A DNA stretch of 64,000 nucleotides from Pseudomonadota bacterium (lineage in GTDB: Bacteria > Pseudomonadota > Gammaproteobacteria > Steroidobacterales > GCA-2729495), in NCBI GenBank assembly GCA_963204745.1, contig CAUJHF010000020.1, positions 1-64,000 on the forward strand, written 5' to 3'. The translations under genes were made by a program, and so were the position numbers. Positions within the stretch are counted from its first letter, which is position 1, and each line of letters begins with the position of its first letter. Positions 9,005-17,784 of the stretch are shown here, piece by piece. Under the pieces are notes generated by a model that saw only the letters and a program-made list of their open reading frames with translations, was not told the DNA's origin and ran no database searches.

Positions 9005-10077
9005 AACGTGCCTTTGGTGCTGGGCAACGACTGACCGGAGCGCGCAATCGCCTGCCGCAGCGTCCGGCCGAGACCCTTGAAGCAGGCTTCGATCATGTGG
9101 TGCGTGTTGTCGCCGCGTACCGTGATGTGCAGGTTGGCGCCCAGGCTGTCAGCCAGCGAGCGAAAGAAGTGCGGCACGAGTTCGGTCGGCAGCTGGCCGA
9201 CCTCGGGGCGTGGAAACTTGCCCTTGAAGACCAGGCAAGCGCGCCCGGAGAGGTCCAGGGCGACCTGTACCCAGGCTTCATCCATAGGCAATACGAAGCC
9301 GTAGCGTGCAATACCACGCTTGTCGCCCAGCGCCTGGCGCAGGGCGGCGCCGAGCGCCAACGCCACGTCTTCGACGGTGTGGTGTTCATCGACATGCAGG
9401 TCGCCAGCGCAGTCGAGCGTCAGGGCAAAGCCGCCGTGCTTGGCGATCTGTTCGAGCATGTGATCGAAGAAACCGATACCGGTGTGCACGGAAACCGGCT
9501 GCTCCGCATCCAGATCCACGCTGACCCGGATACGGGTTTCGCGCGTTTCACGCAGCACACTCGCCGTACGTGGCTGGTCCAGGATCTCGTGCACGATACG
9601 CGCCCAGCTGTCGGGATCAGCCGGATCAGTGCGGTAGCCAGGTACGCCGATATTGCGTGCGAACTCAAGATCGGTATCGCGGTCACCAGCAACAAAACTG
9701 TGTTCGCGGTCGAAATCCAGGCTGCGCGCGGCTTCACCAAGAATGCCCGGATTCGGCTTTCTGCAGTTGCAACCATCAGCAGGCTTGTGCGGACAGATGA
9801 AGACATGGCGGAACTCGATACCCTGCGAACGGAACAGGTCGAGTACAAAATCCTGCACGCGGCGAAAATCTGCTTCTGGAAAGCTTGCGGTGCCCAGCCC
9901 GTCCTGATTGGTGACCATCGCAAATTCATAGCCCGCGTCGCGCAGACGCAAGAGCGCCGGAATCACGCCGGGTACCAGCGCGATTTTATCGAGCCGGTCG
10001 ACCTGCTCGTCGGCGGGCTCGAGAACAAGGGTGCCGTCCCTGTCGAGAAATGCGATTTTGCCTGGCGCTGCCATCAT
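9001..10077 (-). CDS. hisB: Bifunctional histidinol-phosphatase/imidazoleglycerol-phosphate dehydratase
   Basis: Two-domain enzyme of the enteric type, 358 residues. Residues ~1-165 form a HAD phosphatase: FLDRDGTLV with two catalytic aspartates, then MVTNQDGLGT, and a zinc loop CPHKPADGCNCRKPNPG. Residues ~170-358 form the dehydratase: GIGFFDHMLEQIAKHG, HVDEHHTVEDVALALG and GDNTHHMIEACFKGLGR, which carry the manganese-binding histidines. It performs steps six and eight of histidine synthesis. The start has two adjacent ATG codons; the first is used here, overlapping the hisC stop. The fused form is characteristic of gammaproteobacteria and some other groups. Confidence 0.96.
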   Translation of the reverse strand: MMAAPGKIAFLDRDGTLVLEPADEQVDRLDKIALVPGVIPALLRLRDAGYEFAMVTNQDGLGTASFPEADFRRVQDFVLDLFRSQGIEFRHVFICPHKPADGCNCRKPNPGILGEAARSLDFDREHSFVAGDRDTDLEFARNIGVPGYRTDPADPDSWARIVHEILDQPRTASVLRETRETRIRVSVDLDAEQPVSVHTGIGFFDHMLEQIAKHGGFALTLDCAGDLHVDEHHTVEDVALALGAALRQALGDKRGIARYGFVLPMDEAWVQVALDLSGRACLVFKGKFPRPEVGQLPTELVPHFFRSLADSLGANLHITVRGDNTHHMIEACFKGLGRTLRQAIARSGQSLPSTKGTL

Positions 10078-11132
10078 GACCTCAGGGCTTTAAGCAGTTG
10101 CTCGTTGTCGGCCGGTGAGCCGACCGTGACACGCACGCAGTTTGGCAGCATCGGGTCCCAGCCAAAGTCGCGCAGCAGGACGTTGCCGGCTCGTGCACGG
10201 GCCGACAGTGTCGAGCCGGGCGTGGTTTCAACGAGCAGGAAATTTGCGTCACTAGGCCAGATCCGCAGCACATCAGGCAGTTGTTCCAGCGCTTCGGCCA
10301 GACGCTTGCGTTCGGCGATGATGATGCGGCGACGGGCAGCCAGTTCGGTCTGCGCCTCGGCGCCAAGGCAGCGGAGTACGGCATCCTGGCTGGTCGTCGG
10401 GAAGCAATAGGGCGGCATTATGCGTCCGATCAGCTCGATGAGCGGGGCGCGTCCGATCAGCGAACCGCAGCGGATGCCGGCCAGACTCAGCGACTTGGAC
10501 AGGGTGCGCAGCACAACGATGTTGTCGTGGCGGGCCAGCAGCTCCTGCGTGGGATCATTGGCTGCGAATTCGATATAGGCACCGTCGACAACCACGACGC
10601 CGCGTCCGGCGAGACTGGTAGCCAGCCGGTCGATGTCGCTGTCGGGAAAGCAGTTGCCGGTCGGGTTATTCGGTGAACAGACGAAGACGAGTTTGCTGTG
10701 ATCCGTCCACTGCGCGCTGATCTCGTCGACGGGCAGCATGTAGCCGTTCTCGCGGTCCAGCGGAATCCGCCGGATGTCGGCACCCTGGACCTGTGCATAG
10801 AACTCATACATGCCGAAGGTCGGCGGACAGATGATGACCTCGTCCTGCCCGGCGCGACAGAAACTGCGGATCAGCATGTCGATCGCTTCGCTCGAACCTC
10901 GCGTAACCAGCAGTGCATCTGCGGCGACGCCGTAGTGTGCCGCAAGCTTTACGGTCAGCTCCGCAGGACGCGGATCGGGATACCGGTTCAGGCCGTCGCG
11001 GCTTTCGTCGCCGGGCGGCCGCCAGGGTGTCTCGTTCGCGTTGAGGCGGATAAAGCCATCGACATAGTCGGCCGGCTTGTAAGGCTTCAGCGCGGAGATT
11101 TCCCGGCGCAGCAGGTCGAGTGTGGCGCTCAT
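10074..11132 (-). CDS. hisC: Histidinol-phosphate aminotransferase
   Basis: PLP-dependent fold-type I aminotransferase that makes histidinol phosphate from imidazole-acetol phosphate and glutamate. The 352-residue protein shows RLNANETPW near the N-terminus, RGSSEAIDML, CSPNNPTGN, DGAYIEFA with the pyridine-binding aspartate, and TLSKSLSLAGIRCG with the Schiff-base lysine. The C-terminal FLLVET and NCVRVTVG follow. It overlaps hisD and hisB by 4 bases each, consistent with translational coupling. Confidence 0.96.
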   Translation of the reverse strand: MSATLDLLRREISALKPYKPADYVDGFIRLNANETPWRPPGDESRDGLNRYPDPRPAELTVKLAAHYGVAADALLVTRGSSEAIDMLIRSFCRAGQDEVIICPPTFGMYEFYAQVQGADIRRIPLDRENGYMLPVDEISAQWTDHSKLVFVCSPNNPTGNCFPDSDIDRLATSLAGRGVVVVDGAYIEFAANDPTQELLARHDNIVVLRTLSKSLSLAGIRCGSLIGRAPLIELIGRIMPPYCFPTTSQDAVLRCLGAEAQTELAARRRIIIAERKRLAEALEQLPDVLRIWPSDANFLLVETTPGSTLSARARAGNVLLRDFGWDPMLPNCVRVTVGSPADNEQLLKALRS

Positions 11133-12442
11133 GAGCTTCGCCCGCCGTCAGTCTGCTCCAGCCGCGTGGCGACAGCCTGTGCGTGGGCATCGAGTCCCTC
11201 AAGCTGCGCGAGCGTACGTACCGTCGGTGCCAGCGTGCGCAGGCCCGCCAGTGTGGCCTCCTGCAGCGTCATGCGCCGCTCGAAGTCCGCAACGGACAAC
11301 CCGCTGTAGGCGCGCGCATAGCCGTAGGTCGGCAGCACATGGTTGGTGCCGCTGCAGTAATCGCCGACTGATTCCGGCGTCCACTCACCGATGAATACCG
11401 AGCCGGCCGTATCCACGCCCGCGGCGAGTGCACGCGGCTCAGCCGTCTGCAGAATCAGATGTTCGGGCGCATAGTCATTGGCCACGGTCACCGCATCAGC
11501 CAGCGTCGGTACGATGACAGCGACGGCATGCGTGAGTGCAGTCCGGATCGTATCCCGCCGCGGCAGACCAGGCAGGGCGCGGTCGATTTCGGTCTGTACA
11601 GCGCTCGCCAGGGCCGGGTCGGTACAAACCAGCACCACATGAGAATCCGGTCCATGTTCAGCCTGTGAGAGCAGATCGAGTGCCACGAAGCGCGGATTGG
11701 CATCGCGGTCGGCAATTACCATGACCTCCGAGGGACCGGCCGGCATATCGAGTGCCGCGCCAGCAGGATCAGCGGCGACCAGCGTCTTGGCCGCAGTCAC
11801 CCATGCGTTGCCCGGACCAAAAATCTTCACGACCTTGGGTACGGTCGCGGTGCCATAGGCCATTGCAGCGATGGCCTGGGCGCCGCCCGCCTTGTAGATT
11901 TCGCGGATACCGCAGGCCCATGCCGCTGTGACCACGGCCGGATCCGCACGCCCATCGGGACGCGGCGGCGTACACATGACGCGCACCGGGCAGCCGGCAA
12001 TGCCCGAGGGTACAGCGAGCATGATGGCCGTGGAGGGCAATGGCGCCGTACCAGCCGGCACATAAAGGCCGACGGCCCGAAGTGGTTTGCTGATCCGCTC
12101 GCAGATGACGCCCGGCACGGTTTCGACGCGGATCGGGGCGGCCTCCTGCGCAGCATGAAAACGCGTGACGTTGGCGATTGCCGTGGCGATGGCCTGCTGG
12201 GCATCAGCTGACACTTCCGCTGCTGCTGCCTTGACCTCGTCGGCGTCAACCCGCAGTGAATCAAGCTTTGCGCCATCGAGTTCTGCTGCGAAGCTGAGCA
12301 GTGCCGAATCGCCTTCAGCGCGCACCCGGCTGACGATGTCGCTGACCCGGTTGCGAATATTGTCGCTGAGCTGCACGGCAGGACGCTGCAGCACCAGGCT
12401 GCGCGCCACACTATCCAGAGCTGTCCAGTCAACGATACGCAT
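11129..12442 (-). CDS. hisD: Histidinol dehydrogenase
   Basis: Zinc-dependent NAD enzyme performing the last two oxidations from histidinol to histidine. Motifs include YVPAGTAPLPSTAIM, GPGNAWVTAAKTLV, DMPAGPSEVMVIAD, LLSQAEHGPDSHVVLV (zinc and catalytic Glu/His) and PEHLILQT. The frame is open further upstream to 12544, but that stretch overlaps hisG and is not HisD-like. I start at the ATG 12440-12442 (MRIVDWTALDS), 5 bp after the hisG stop, giving 437 residues, the usual HisD length. Confidence 0.95.
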   Translation of the reverse strand: MRIVDWTALDSVARSLVLQRPAVQLSDNIRNRVSDIVSRVRAEGDSALLSFAAELDGAKLDSLRVDADEVKAAAAEVSADAQQAIATAIANVTRFHAAQEAAPIRVETVPGVICERISKPLRAVGLYVPAGTAPLPSTAIMLAVPSGIAGCPVRVMCTPPRPDGRADPAVVTAAWACGIREIYKAGGAQAIAAMAYGTATVPKVVKIFGPGNAWVTAAKTLVAADPAGAALDMPAGPSEVMVIADRDANPRFVALDLLSQAEHGPDSHVVLVCTDPALASAVQTEIDRALPGLPRRDTIRTALTHAVAVIVPTLADAVTVANDYAPEHLILQTAEPRALAAGVDTAGSVFIGEWTPESVGDYCSGTNHVLPTYGYARAYSGLSVADFERRMTLQEATLAGLRTLAPTVRTLAQLEGLDAHAQAVATRLEQTDGGRSS

Positions 12443-12447
12443 GTGGT

Positions 12448-13350
12448 TCAGGCGAGCATCTTTTCCACCGGCAGGACCAGAATCGAAGTGGCACCCGCAC
12501 TCTTGAGAGCCTCCAGCGTTTCCCAAAACACGTTTTCCCGGCATACGACATGTACGGCGACCCGGTCATCCAGGCTGTCCAGCGGCAGCACTGTCGGCGA
12601 CTCGGAGCCCGGCAGCAGGGCGGCGATCTGCGCCAGCGCCGACTTCGGCGCATGCATCATGATGTATTTGCTCTCGCGGACCTGCATGACGCCTTCGACA
12701 CGCTGAAGCAGGCGGTTGATCCACTCGATCTTTTCCGCCGGCACTGCCACGGGGGTTTGCAGGATTACGGCGTGGCTTTCCAGGATGGTTTCGCCCTCGC
12801 GGAGCTTGTTGGCCAGCAGCGTTGAACCGGTCGAAACCAGGTCACAGATCGCCTCGGCGCGACCGAGACTCGGGGCAATCTCGACTGCACCCGAAAATTC
12901 GACGACGCCGGCATCAATATTGTTGCGCTGCAGGTAGTCGCGCACGATCGACGGATAACTGGTGGCAATCTTCTTGCCGGCCAGGTCACGAACGGTGCGC
13001 AAGGCGCTGCCGTCCGGATAGGCAAAGGCAAGCCGGCAGTGACCGTAGTCCAGCGAGCGGATGATCTGGAAAGGTGTGACCGGATCCTGCTCGAGGAAGT
13101 GCAGGCGCTTCTCTTCGACGATATTGAGCCCGGCGATACCCAGATCGCAAACATCGTCGCGCACCAGGCCGGGGATGTCGTCATCGCGGACCAGTAGTAC
13201 ATCGACCGGCATGTTTTCGCCAAAGGCGATCAGCTGGTCGGGACCCCGTGTGTACTTGAGGCCGCAGCGCTGCAGGAGGTCCAGCGACTGTTCGGTCAGT
13301 CGGCCGGACTTCTGGATGGCGATCTTGATACGTGCTGGCTTGTCGGTCAT
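12448..13350 (-). CDS. hisG: ATP phosphoribosyltransferase, long form
   Basis: First, committed step of histidine synthesis, joining ATP and PRPP. The 300-residue protein is the long (HisG-L) type: KIAIQKSGRLTEQSLDLL at the N-terminus, then DLGIAGLNIVEE and the PRPP loop region (ICDLVSTGSTLLANKL). A C-terminal ACT-like regulatory domain of ~75 residues ends in LPVEKML and is the histidine-feedback site in the family. No HisZ is needed for this form. It begins 6 bp after the TrpR-like gene, so it is likely under the same promoter. Confidence 0.96.
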   Translation of the reverse strand: MTDKPARIKIAIQKSGRLTEQSLDLLQRCGLKYTRGPDQLIAFGENMPVDVLLVRDDDIPGLVRDDVCDLGIAGLNIVEEKRLHFLEQDPVTPFQIIRSLDYGHCRLAFAYPDGSALRTVRDLAGKKIATSYPSIVRDYLQRNNIDAGVVEFSGAVEIAPSLGRAEAICDLVSTGSTLLANKLREGETILESHAVILQTPVAVPAEKIEWINRLLQRVEGVMQVRESKYIMMHAPKSALAQIAALLPGSESPTVLPLDSLDDRVAVHVVCRENVFWETLEALKSAGATSILVLPVEKMLA

Positions 13351-13356
13351 AAATTC

Positions 13357-13662
13357 CTACTTTTTGCGGCGCTGCAGAGCCTTCCGGTAGCCCCCGGCAC
13401 CGATGTTCAGTGAACGGGCCACGCGGCCGATCGTCGTAACGCTGACGCCGGTCTGGTCATGGATCTGGCGATAGGGCAGGCCACGGTCCAGAAGTTCAGC
13501 GACATGCCAGCGATCGGTGAGTGCCTGCAACTCGGCAGGGGTACACAGATCGGTAAAGAAAGCGCGCAGTTCGCTGACATCACGCAGGCCGAGGAGCGCA
13601 CGGAACAGTGCCTGTTCCGCGGCCGCCTCATCCTGCTTGTCGAGTATGCGATGTTCTTTCAT
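13357..13662 (-). CDS. TrpR-like (YerC/YecD family) DNA-binding protein
   Basis: A 101-residue protein with the TrpR-like helical fold. An N-terminal helix (residues ~10-35) is followed by FFTDLCTPAELQALTDRW, and then a helix-turn-helix, LPYRQIHDQTGVSVTTIGRVAR, at ~62-83. The recognition segment T-G-V-S-V-T-T-I-x-R resembles the TrpR/YerC reading head, and the protein ends in a basic KALQRRKK tail. It stands as first gene of the his group, 6 bp before hisG and 75 bp after leuB. A 44-bp near-perfect palindrome starts at its initiation codon. I infer an autoregulated repressor of the downstream his genes. The effector is unknown and may or may not be an amino acid. Confidence 0.85.
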   Translation of the reverse strand: MKEHRILDKQDEAAAEQALFRALLGLRDVSELRAFFTDLCTPAELQALTDRWHVAELLDRGLPYRQIHDQTGVSVTTIGRVARSLNIGAGGYRKALQRRKK

Positions 13663-13705
13663 GTGCTGATGTACTAATGCGCTAATACATTAATACATCA
13701 GCACA
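13662..13705. promoter_or_regulatory. 44-bp near-perfect palindrome, candidate operator of the TrpR-like regulator
   Basis: The left arm, 13662-13679 (TGTGCTGATGTACTAATG), and the right arm, 13688-13705 (CATTAATACATCAGCACA), are reverse complements except for one position. They flank an 8-base centre, CGCTAATA. The core also contains repeated TAATAC/TACTAAT units resembling the CTAG-less outer half of TrpR operators (GTACTA...). The palindrome overlaps the start codon of the TrpR-like gene and the candidate -10 box, an ideal location for autorepression. No T-run follows on either strand, so a terminator is less likely. Confidence 0.6.
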
Positions 13706-13716
13706 GGCTTTGGCAA
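13690..13716 (-). promoter_or_regulatory. Possible internal promoter for TrpR-like gene and his genes
   Basis: On the minus strand TTGCCA (complement of 13711-13716) is followed after 15 bp by TATTAA (complement of 13690-13695); a second candidate, TATTAG, follows. The spacing is short, so the call is weak. It lies within the leuB/TrpR-like gap and its -10 is buried in the palindrome. Confidence 0.35.
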
Positions 13717-13736
13717 GCCGGGTTTCCCGTCCGGGA

Positions 13737-14804
13737 TTACTGCGTATCGAGTGCCCGCAGGACCGCATCGCCCATATCGCCGGTGCTGACCGGTGATTTG
13801 CCGGGCAGGGCGATATCTGCGGTGCGGCAACCGCTCTCGATGGCCGTGATGACCGCCTGTTCGATGGCGAGGGCTTCGGTCTCCAGACCCAGCGAATGGC
13901 GTAGCAGCATGGCGGCGCTGAGTATGGTGCCGCAGGGGTTGGCAATGCCTCGGCCGGCGATATCCGGCGCAGAACCGTGGATCGGTTCATAGAGGCCGCG
14001 TTTTTCGGCATTCAGTGAGGCGGAGGGCAGCATGCCCAGCGAACCGGTCAGCATCGAGGCTTCGTCGGTCAGGATGTCGCCGAACAGGTTCTCGGTCACC
14101 AGGACGTCGAAATCCGCAGCACGCGACAGCAGATGCATCGCCGCCGCATCCACATACATATGATCCAGTTTCACATCGGGGAATTCACGGGCGTAGAGTT
14201 CAGTGGCGATTGAGCGCCACAGCCTGGAAGTCTCCAGTACGTTCGCCTTGTCGATTGATGTGATCTTGCGCCGGCGGGTACGGGCGAGTTCGCCGGCCAT
14301 GCGCAAAACGCGTTCGATCTCGGCCCGTGTATAGGTACAGACATCGGTCGCAGAGTCAGGAGTACGCTCCTTGCGTCCGAAGTAAGCGCCGCCGGTGAGT
14401 TCGCGAACGACCAGGATATCGACACCCGCAAGGCGCTCGCTGCGCAACGGCGATGCGGCATACAGTGCCGGATGCGTCTGTACCGGACGGAGATTGGCAA
14501 ACACGCCCATGGCCGAGCGCATGCCCAGCAGGCCCTGCTCGGGGCGCACATTCGAGTCAGGGTCGCTCCACTTCGGGCCGCCGACTGCACCGAGCAGCAC
14601 GGCATCGGCTTCCGCGCACAGCTTGCGGGTGTCAGCCGGGAAAGGATGGCCCTGGCTGTCGATGGCTATGCCGCCGATCAGCGCCTCGCGATAGACGAAA
14701 TGATGCCGGTACTTCTTTTCGATGAACCGGAGTGCGCGCTGCGCCTCGGCCATCACCTCGGGGCCGATGCCATCGCCAGGCAGTACGCCGATCAGGGCTT
14801 CCAT
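13737..14804 (-). CDS. leuB: 3-isopropylmalate dehydrogenase
   Basis: NAD-dependent oxidative decarboxylation of 3-isopropylmalate in leucine synthesis. The 355-residue protein has the family pattern [12 protein letters not shown] near the N-terminus and [14 protein letters not shown]. The substrate-recognition strand [11 protein letters not shown] follows, then [23 protein letters not shown], and the cofactor loop [24 protein letters not shown]. It overlaps leuD by 13 bases and is the last leu gene before the TrpR-like/his segment. Confidence 0.97.
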   Translation of the reverse strand: MEALIGVLPGDGIGPEVMAEAQRALRFIEKKYRHHFVYREALIGGIAIDSQGHPFPADTRKLCAEADAVLLGAVGGPKWSDPDSNVRPEQGLLGMRSAMGVFANLRPVQTHPALYAASPLRSERLAGVDILVVRELTGGAYFGRKERTPDSATDVCTYTRAEIERVLRMAGELARTRRRKITSIDKANVLETSRLWRSIATELYAREFPDVKLDHMYVDAAAMHLLSRAADFDVLVTENLFGDILTDEASMLTGSLGMLPSASLNAEKRGLYEPIHGSAPDIAGRGIANPCGTILSAAMLLRHSLGLETEALAIEQAVITAIESGCRTADIALPGKSPVSTGDMGDAVLRALDTQ

Positions 14805-15376
14805 GAACGTTCGCTCTCAAAGCGTGTGATGGCATCGGACTGATGCAGCAGGTAGCCGAGCTGATCCACGCCGTTCAACAGGCAGTATTTCGAGAAGCCG
14901 TCCAGCGGAAAGGACACGGACTTGCCGTCAGGCAGCTGCAGCTGGCAACTGGCTACGTCGATGGTCAGTTCAGCACCGGGGTTCTCAAGCAGCCATGCAT
15001 GGGTGGCCTTGTCGACGACGACCGGCAGCAGCCCGTTCTTCAGTGAATTGCTGCGGAAGATATCCGCGATGCCGGTGCTGACCACCGCCTGGATACCGAA
15101 GTCCAGCAGCGCCCACGGTGCGTGTTCGCGCGAGGACCCGCAGCCAAAGTTGTTGCCGGCGACGAGAATCCTGCAGCCTGCGGCGGCAGGCGTGTTGAGT
15201 ATGAAATCGGTTTTGGGTTTGCCGTCCTTGTCGTAACGCCAGTCAGCAAACAGTGCCTTGCCGAGGCCCTTGCGGGTAGTGGTGGTGAGAAAACGGGCCG
15301 GGACGATCTGGTCGGTATCGATATCGGTACCAGGCATCACCACGGTCCGCGAACGTACGATGTCAATTTTTTCCAT
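14792..15376 (-). CDS. leuD: 3-isopropylmalate dehydratase small subunit
   Basis: Swivel-domain subunit of isopropylmalate isomerase, working with LeuC. The protein starts [16 protein letters not shown] and shows [11 protein letters not shown] and the [17 protein letters not shown] loop typical of LeuD. The open frame extends upstream to 15592 inside leuC, but that extension is the shadow of leuC. The ATG at 15374-15376, 26 bp after the leuC stop, gives 194 residues, a normal size. Confidence 0.96.
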   Translation of the reverse strand: MEKIDIVRSRTVVMPGTDIDTDQIVPARFLTTTTRKGLGKALFADWRYDKDGKPKTDFILNTPAAAGCRILVAGNNFGCGSSREHAPWALLDFGIQAVVSTGIADIFRSNSLKNGLLPVVVDKATHAWLLENPGAELTIDVASCQLQLPDGKSVSFPLDGFSKYCLLNGVDQLGYLLHQSDAITRFESERSWKP

Positions 15377-15402
15377 GGATATTTCTCGACTGGATGAGCC
15401 GC

Positions 15403-16809
15403 TCAATTCGGCAGCAGGGGTCGTGGATCGGCGACGACGCCGGCAATCGCCGAAGCGGCGGCAGTCAGCGGGCTGGCAAGCACCGACCGGGCACCGATGC
15501 CCTGCCGGCCTTCGAAATTGCGATTGCTGGTGCTTACGCAGAGCTGCCCTGGCAATGCGATGTCGCCGTTCATGCCGAGGCACATCGAGCAACCGGCTTC
15601 ACGCCATTCCGCGCCAGCCTCCCGAAATACCTTGTCCAGACCCTCCGCCTCGGCCTGGCGCTGTACCTGGACAGAACCGGGGACGACGAGCATGCGTACG
15701 GAACTCGCCACCTTCCGGCCGCGCAGAATCGAGGCGGCATCGTAAAGGTCAGACATGCGTGAGTTGGTGCAGCTGCCGACGAAGACGACATCGACTGGCA
15801 GGCCGAGCATGGGCTTGCCGGCGGTGACTTTCATGTAGGCAAGTGCCTTGCGGAAGCTCGCATCATCGGAAACCGGTACCGCATCAGTAACCGGCACGAC
15901 CATGCCGGGATTGGTGCCGAAGGTCACCATCGGTGCGAGTCGACTGACATCAATCGATACTTCGCTGTCAAAGCGCGCACCGGTATCCGAGGGCAGGGCG
16001 CGCCAGCGGGCCACTGCGGCATCCCAGTCGGCGCCCCGGGGAGCCAGCGGCCGGCCATTGAGATACTGGATGGTGGTGTCATCGGGCGCGATCATGCCGG
16101 CGCGTGCACCAGCCTCGATCGACATGTTGCAGATGGTCATGCGCTGCTCCATGTCGAGGCTGCGGATCGTGCTGCCGCGATACTCGATCACATGTCCGGT
16201 GCCGCCGCCGACCCCGATCTTGCCGATGATGGCGAGGATCACGTCTTTTGCCGTCACGCCGCGCGGCAATTTGCCCTCGACATTGATGGCGAGCGTCCTG
16301 GGCCGGCGCTGCAGCAGGCACTGGGTCGCCAGAACATGACCGACTTCAGTGGTGCCGATGCCGAAACCGAGTGCGCCGAACGCGCCATGCGTGCTGGTGT
16401 GGCTGTCGCCGCAGACGATGGTCTTGCCGGGCTGCGTTGCGCCGAGTTCGGGGCCGATCACATGGACGATGCCGCGCGAGTCGCTGTCGAAGCCATACAT
16501 CCGGATGCCGTTCTTGTCGCAGTTCTCGATCATGGTGCGGATCTGCGCTGCCGCTGCAGGCTCCGAGACCACATCGAGGTCCTTGAGTGTCGTGATAGGC
16601 ACGGTCGGCGTCGAATGATCGAGTGTTGCGACGGTCAGGTCCGGCCGGCGGATGGACAGGCCACGGGAGCGCAGGACATTGAAGGCCTCGGGCGTCGTTA
16701 CCTCATGGGTCAGATGCAGGTCGATATAAAGAACGGCCGGCGTATCCGCTGATTCGGGTACGACGATATGGTCGTCCCAGACTTTCTGAAAGAGTGATCT
16801 ATCGCTCAT
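15403..16809 (-). CDS. leuC: 3-isopropylmalate dehydratase large subunit
   Basis: Aconitase-family [4Fe-4S] enzyme that isomerises 2- to 3-isopropylmalate with LeuD. The 468-residue protein shows [38 protein letters not shown], and the cluster cysteines in [12 protein letters not shown] and [10 protein letters not shown]. Terminal motif [12 protein letters not shown] is standard. It is preceded by ilvE with a 15-bp gap and followed by leuD. Confidence 0.97.
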   Translation of the reverse strand: MSDRSLFQKVWDDHIVVPESADTPAVLYIDLHLTHEVTTPEAFNVLRSRGLSIRRPDLTVATLDHSTPTVPITTLKDLDVVSEPAAAAQIRTMIENCDKNGIRMYGFDSDSRGIVHVIGPELGATQPGKTIVCGDSHTSTHGAFGALGFGIGTTEVGHVLATQCLLQRRPRTLAINVEGKLPRGVTAKDVILAIIGKIGVGGGTGHVIEYRGSTIRSLDMEQRMTICNMSIEAGARAGMIAPDDTTIQYLNGRPLAPRGADWDAAVARWRALPSDTGARFDSEVSIDVSRLAPMVTFGTNPGMVVPVTDAVPVSDDASFRKALAYMKVTAGKPMLGLPVDVVFVGSCTNSRMSDLYDAASILRGRKVASSVRMLVVPGSVQVQRQAEAEGLDKVFREAGAEWREAGCSMCLGMNGDIALPGQLCVSTSNRNFEGRQGIGARSVLASPLTAAASAIAGVVADPRPLLPN

Positions 16810-16824
16810 GTGATGATTCCTGGG

Positions 16825-17751
16825 TTAAGCAAGCGACTCGAGCCAGCCCCACTTGTCTGCAGTGCGTCCGTCGAACAGGCCAAAGAATGCGTTCTGGAGT
16901 GCGGTGGTGACCGGGCCGCGCACGCCAGAGCCGATGGTGATCCGGTCCACCGACCTGACCGGTGTGATTTCTGCCGCGGTTCCGGTGAGGAAGATCTCGT
17001 CAGCCACATAGAGCATCTCGCGGGGAATGCCCTGTTCCCTGATCGGTATGCCGAGGTCGCGCGCCAGCGTCATGACTGCATCACGGGTGATGCCCTGCAG
17101 AACCGAATCCGTCGTCGATGGCGTGATGATCGAGCCGTCGCGGATCAGAAACAGGTTTTCGCCAGCGCCTTCGCTGACCGTGCCATTGGTCGACAGCGCG
17201 ATGCCTTCGGCAAAGCCGCGTTCGCGCGCCTCAAGACTGATCAGGGTGCTGGACAGGTAATTGCCGCCAGCCTTGGCCAGCGTCGGGATCGTGTTCGGTG
17301 CAGCACGCTGCCAGGAAGAAATGCAGACATCGACGCCTTTTTCAAGCGCATCGGCGCCGAGATAGGCACCCCATTCCCAGGCGGCAACCGCGACGTCGAC
17401 CGGGTGTCCGGGCGGCGGTGCGAGACCCACTTCGCCGTAGCCCCGGAAGGCGATCGGCCGGATATATGCGCTGCCCAGCTTGTTGCGCGTCACGACATCG
17501 CGGCAGGCGGCATTGATCACGTCTGCCGTCCAGGGGATTTCGATGCGGTGTATGCGGGCCGAATCGAACATGCGCCGGGTGTGGGCCGCCAGGCGAAAGA
17601 CGCGGGGACCATCCGGTGTCTGGTAAACGCGAATGCCTTCGAACACGGATGAACCGTAATGCAGGGCATGGGTCATGACATGAACCCGCGCGTCGTTCCA
17701 CGGAATCAGTTTGCCGTTGAACCAGATCCATTCAGTCGTCTTGATAGCCAT
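16825..17751 (-). CDS. ilvE: Branched-chain amino acid aminotransferase
   Basis: PLP fold-type IV transaminase interconverting branched-chain 2-oxo acids with leucine, isoleucine and valine. The 308-residue protein carries HYGSSVFEGIR, AYIRPIAFRGYG, LAKAGGNYLSSTLISLEA with the PLP lysine, and GTVSEGAGENLFLI. The later ITRDAVMTLARDLG and EIFLTGTAAEITPV segments are also typical. Its position between leuA and leuC supplies the final step inside the leucine operon. Gaps are 33 bp to leuA and 15 bp to leuC. Confidence 0.96.
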   Translation of the reverse strand: MAIKTTEWIWFNGKLIPWNDARVHVMTHALHYGSSVFEGIRVYQTPDGPRVFRLAAHTRRMFDSARIHRIEIPWTADVINAACRDVVTRNKLGSAYIRPIAFRGYGEVGLAPPPGHPVDVAVAAWEWGAYLGADALEKGVDVCISSWQRAAPNTIPTLAKAGGNYLSSTLISLEARERGFAEGIALSTNGTVSEGAGENLFLIRDGSIITPSTTDSVLQGITRDAVMTLARDLGIPIREQGIPREMLYVADEIFLTGTAAEITPVRSVDRITIGSGVRGPVTTALQNAFFGLFDGRTADKWGWLESLA

Positions 17752-17784
17752 GCTGTTTCCTCGGCCCTGGGCCTGCGCAAGCGT

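Noticed and set aside
8992..10410. 472-codon plus-strand open frame
   Set aside because: Antisense to hisB and hisC, which are unmistakable; no family signature in the translation.
13662..13705. Palindrome as a leu-operon terminator
   Set aside because: No T-run follows on the minus strand, and the hairpin touches the next start codon; an operator role fits better, though not proven.
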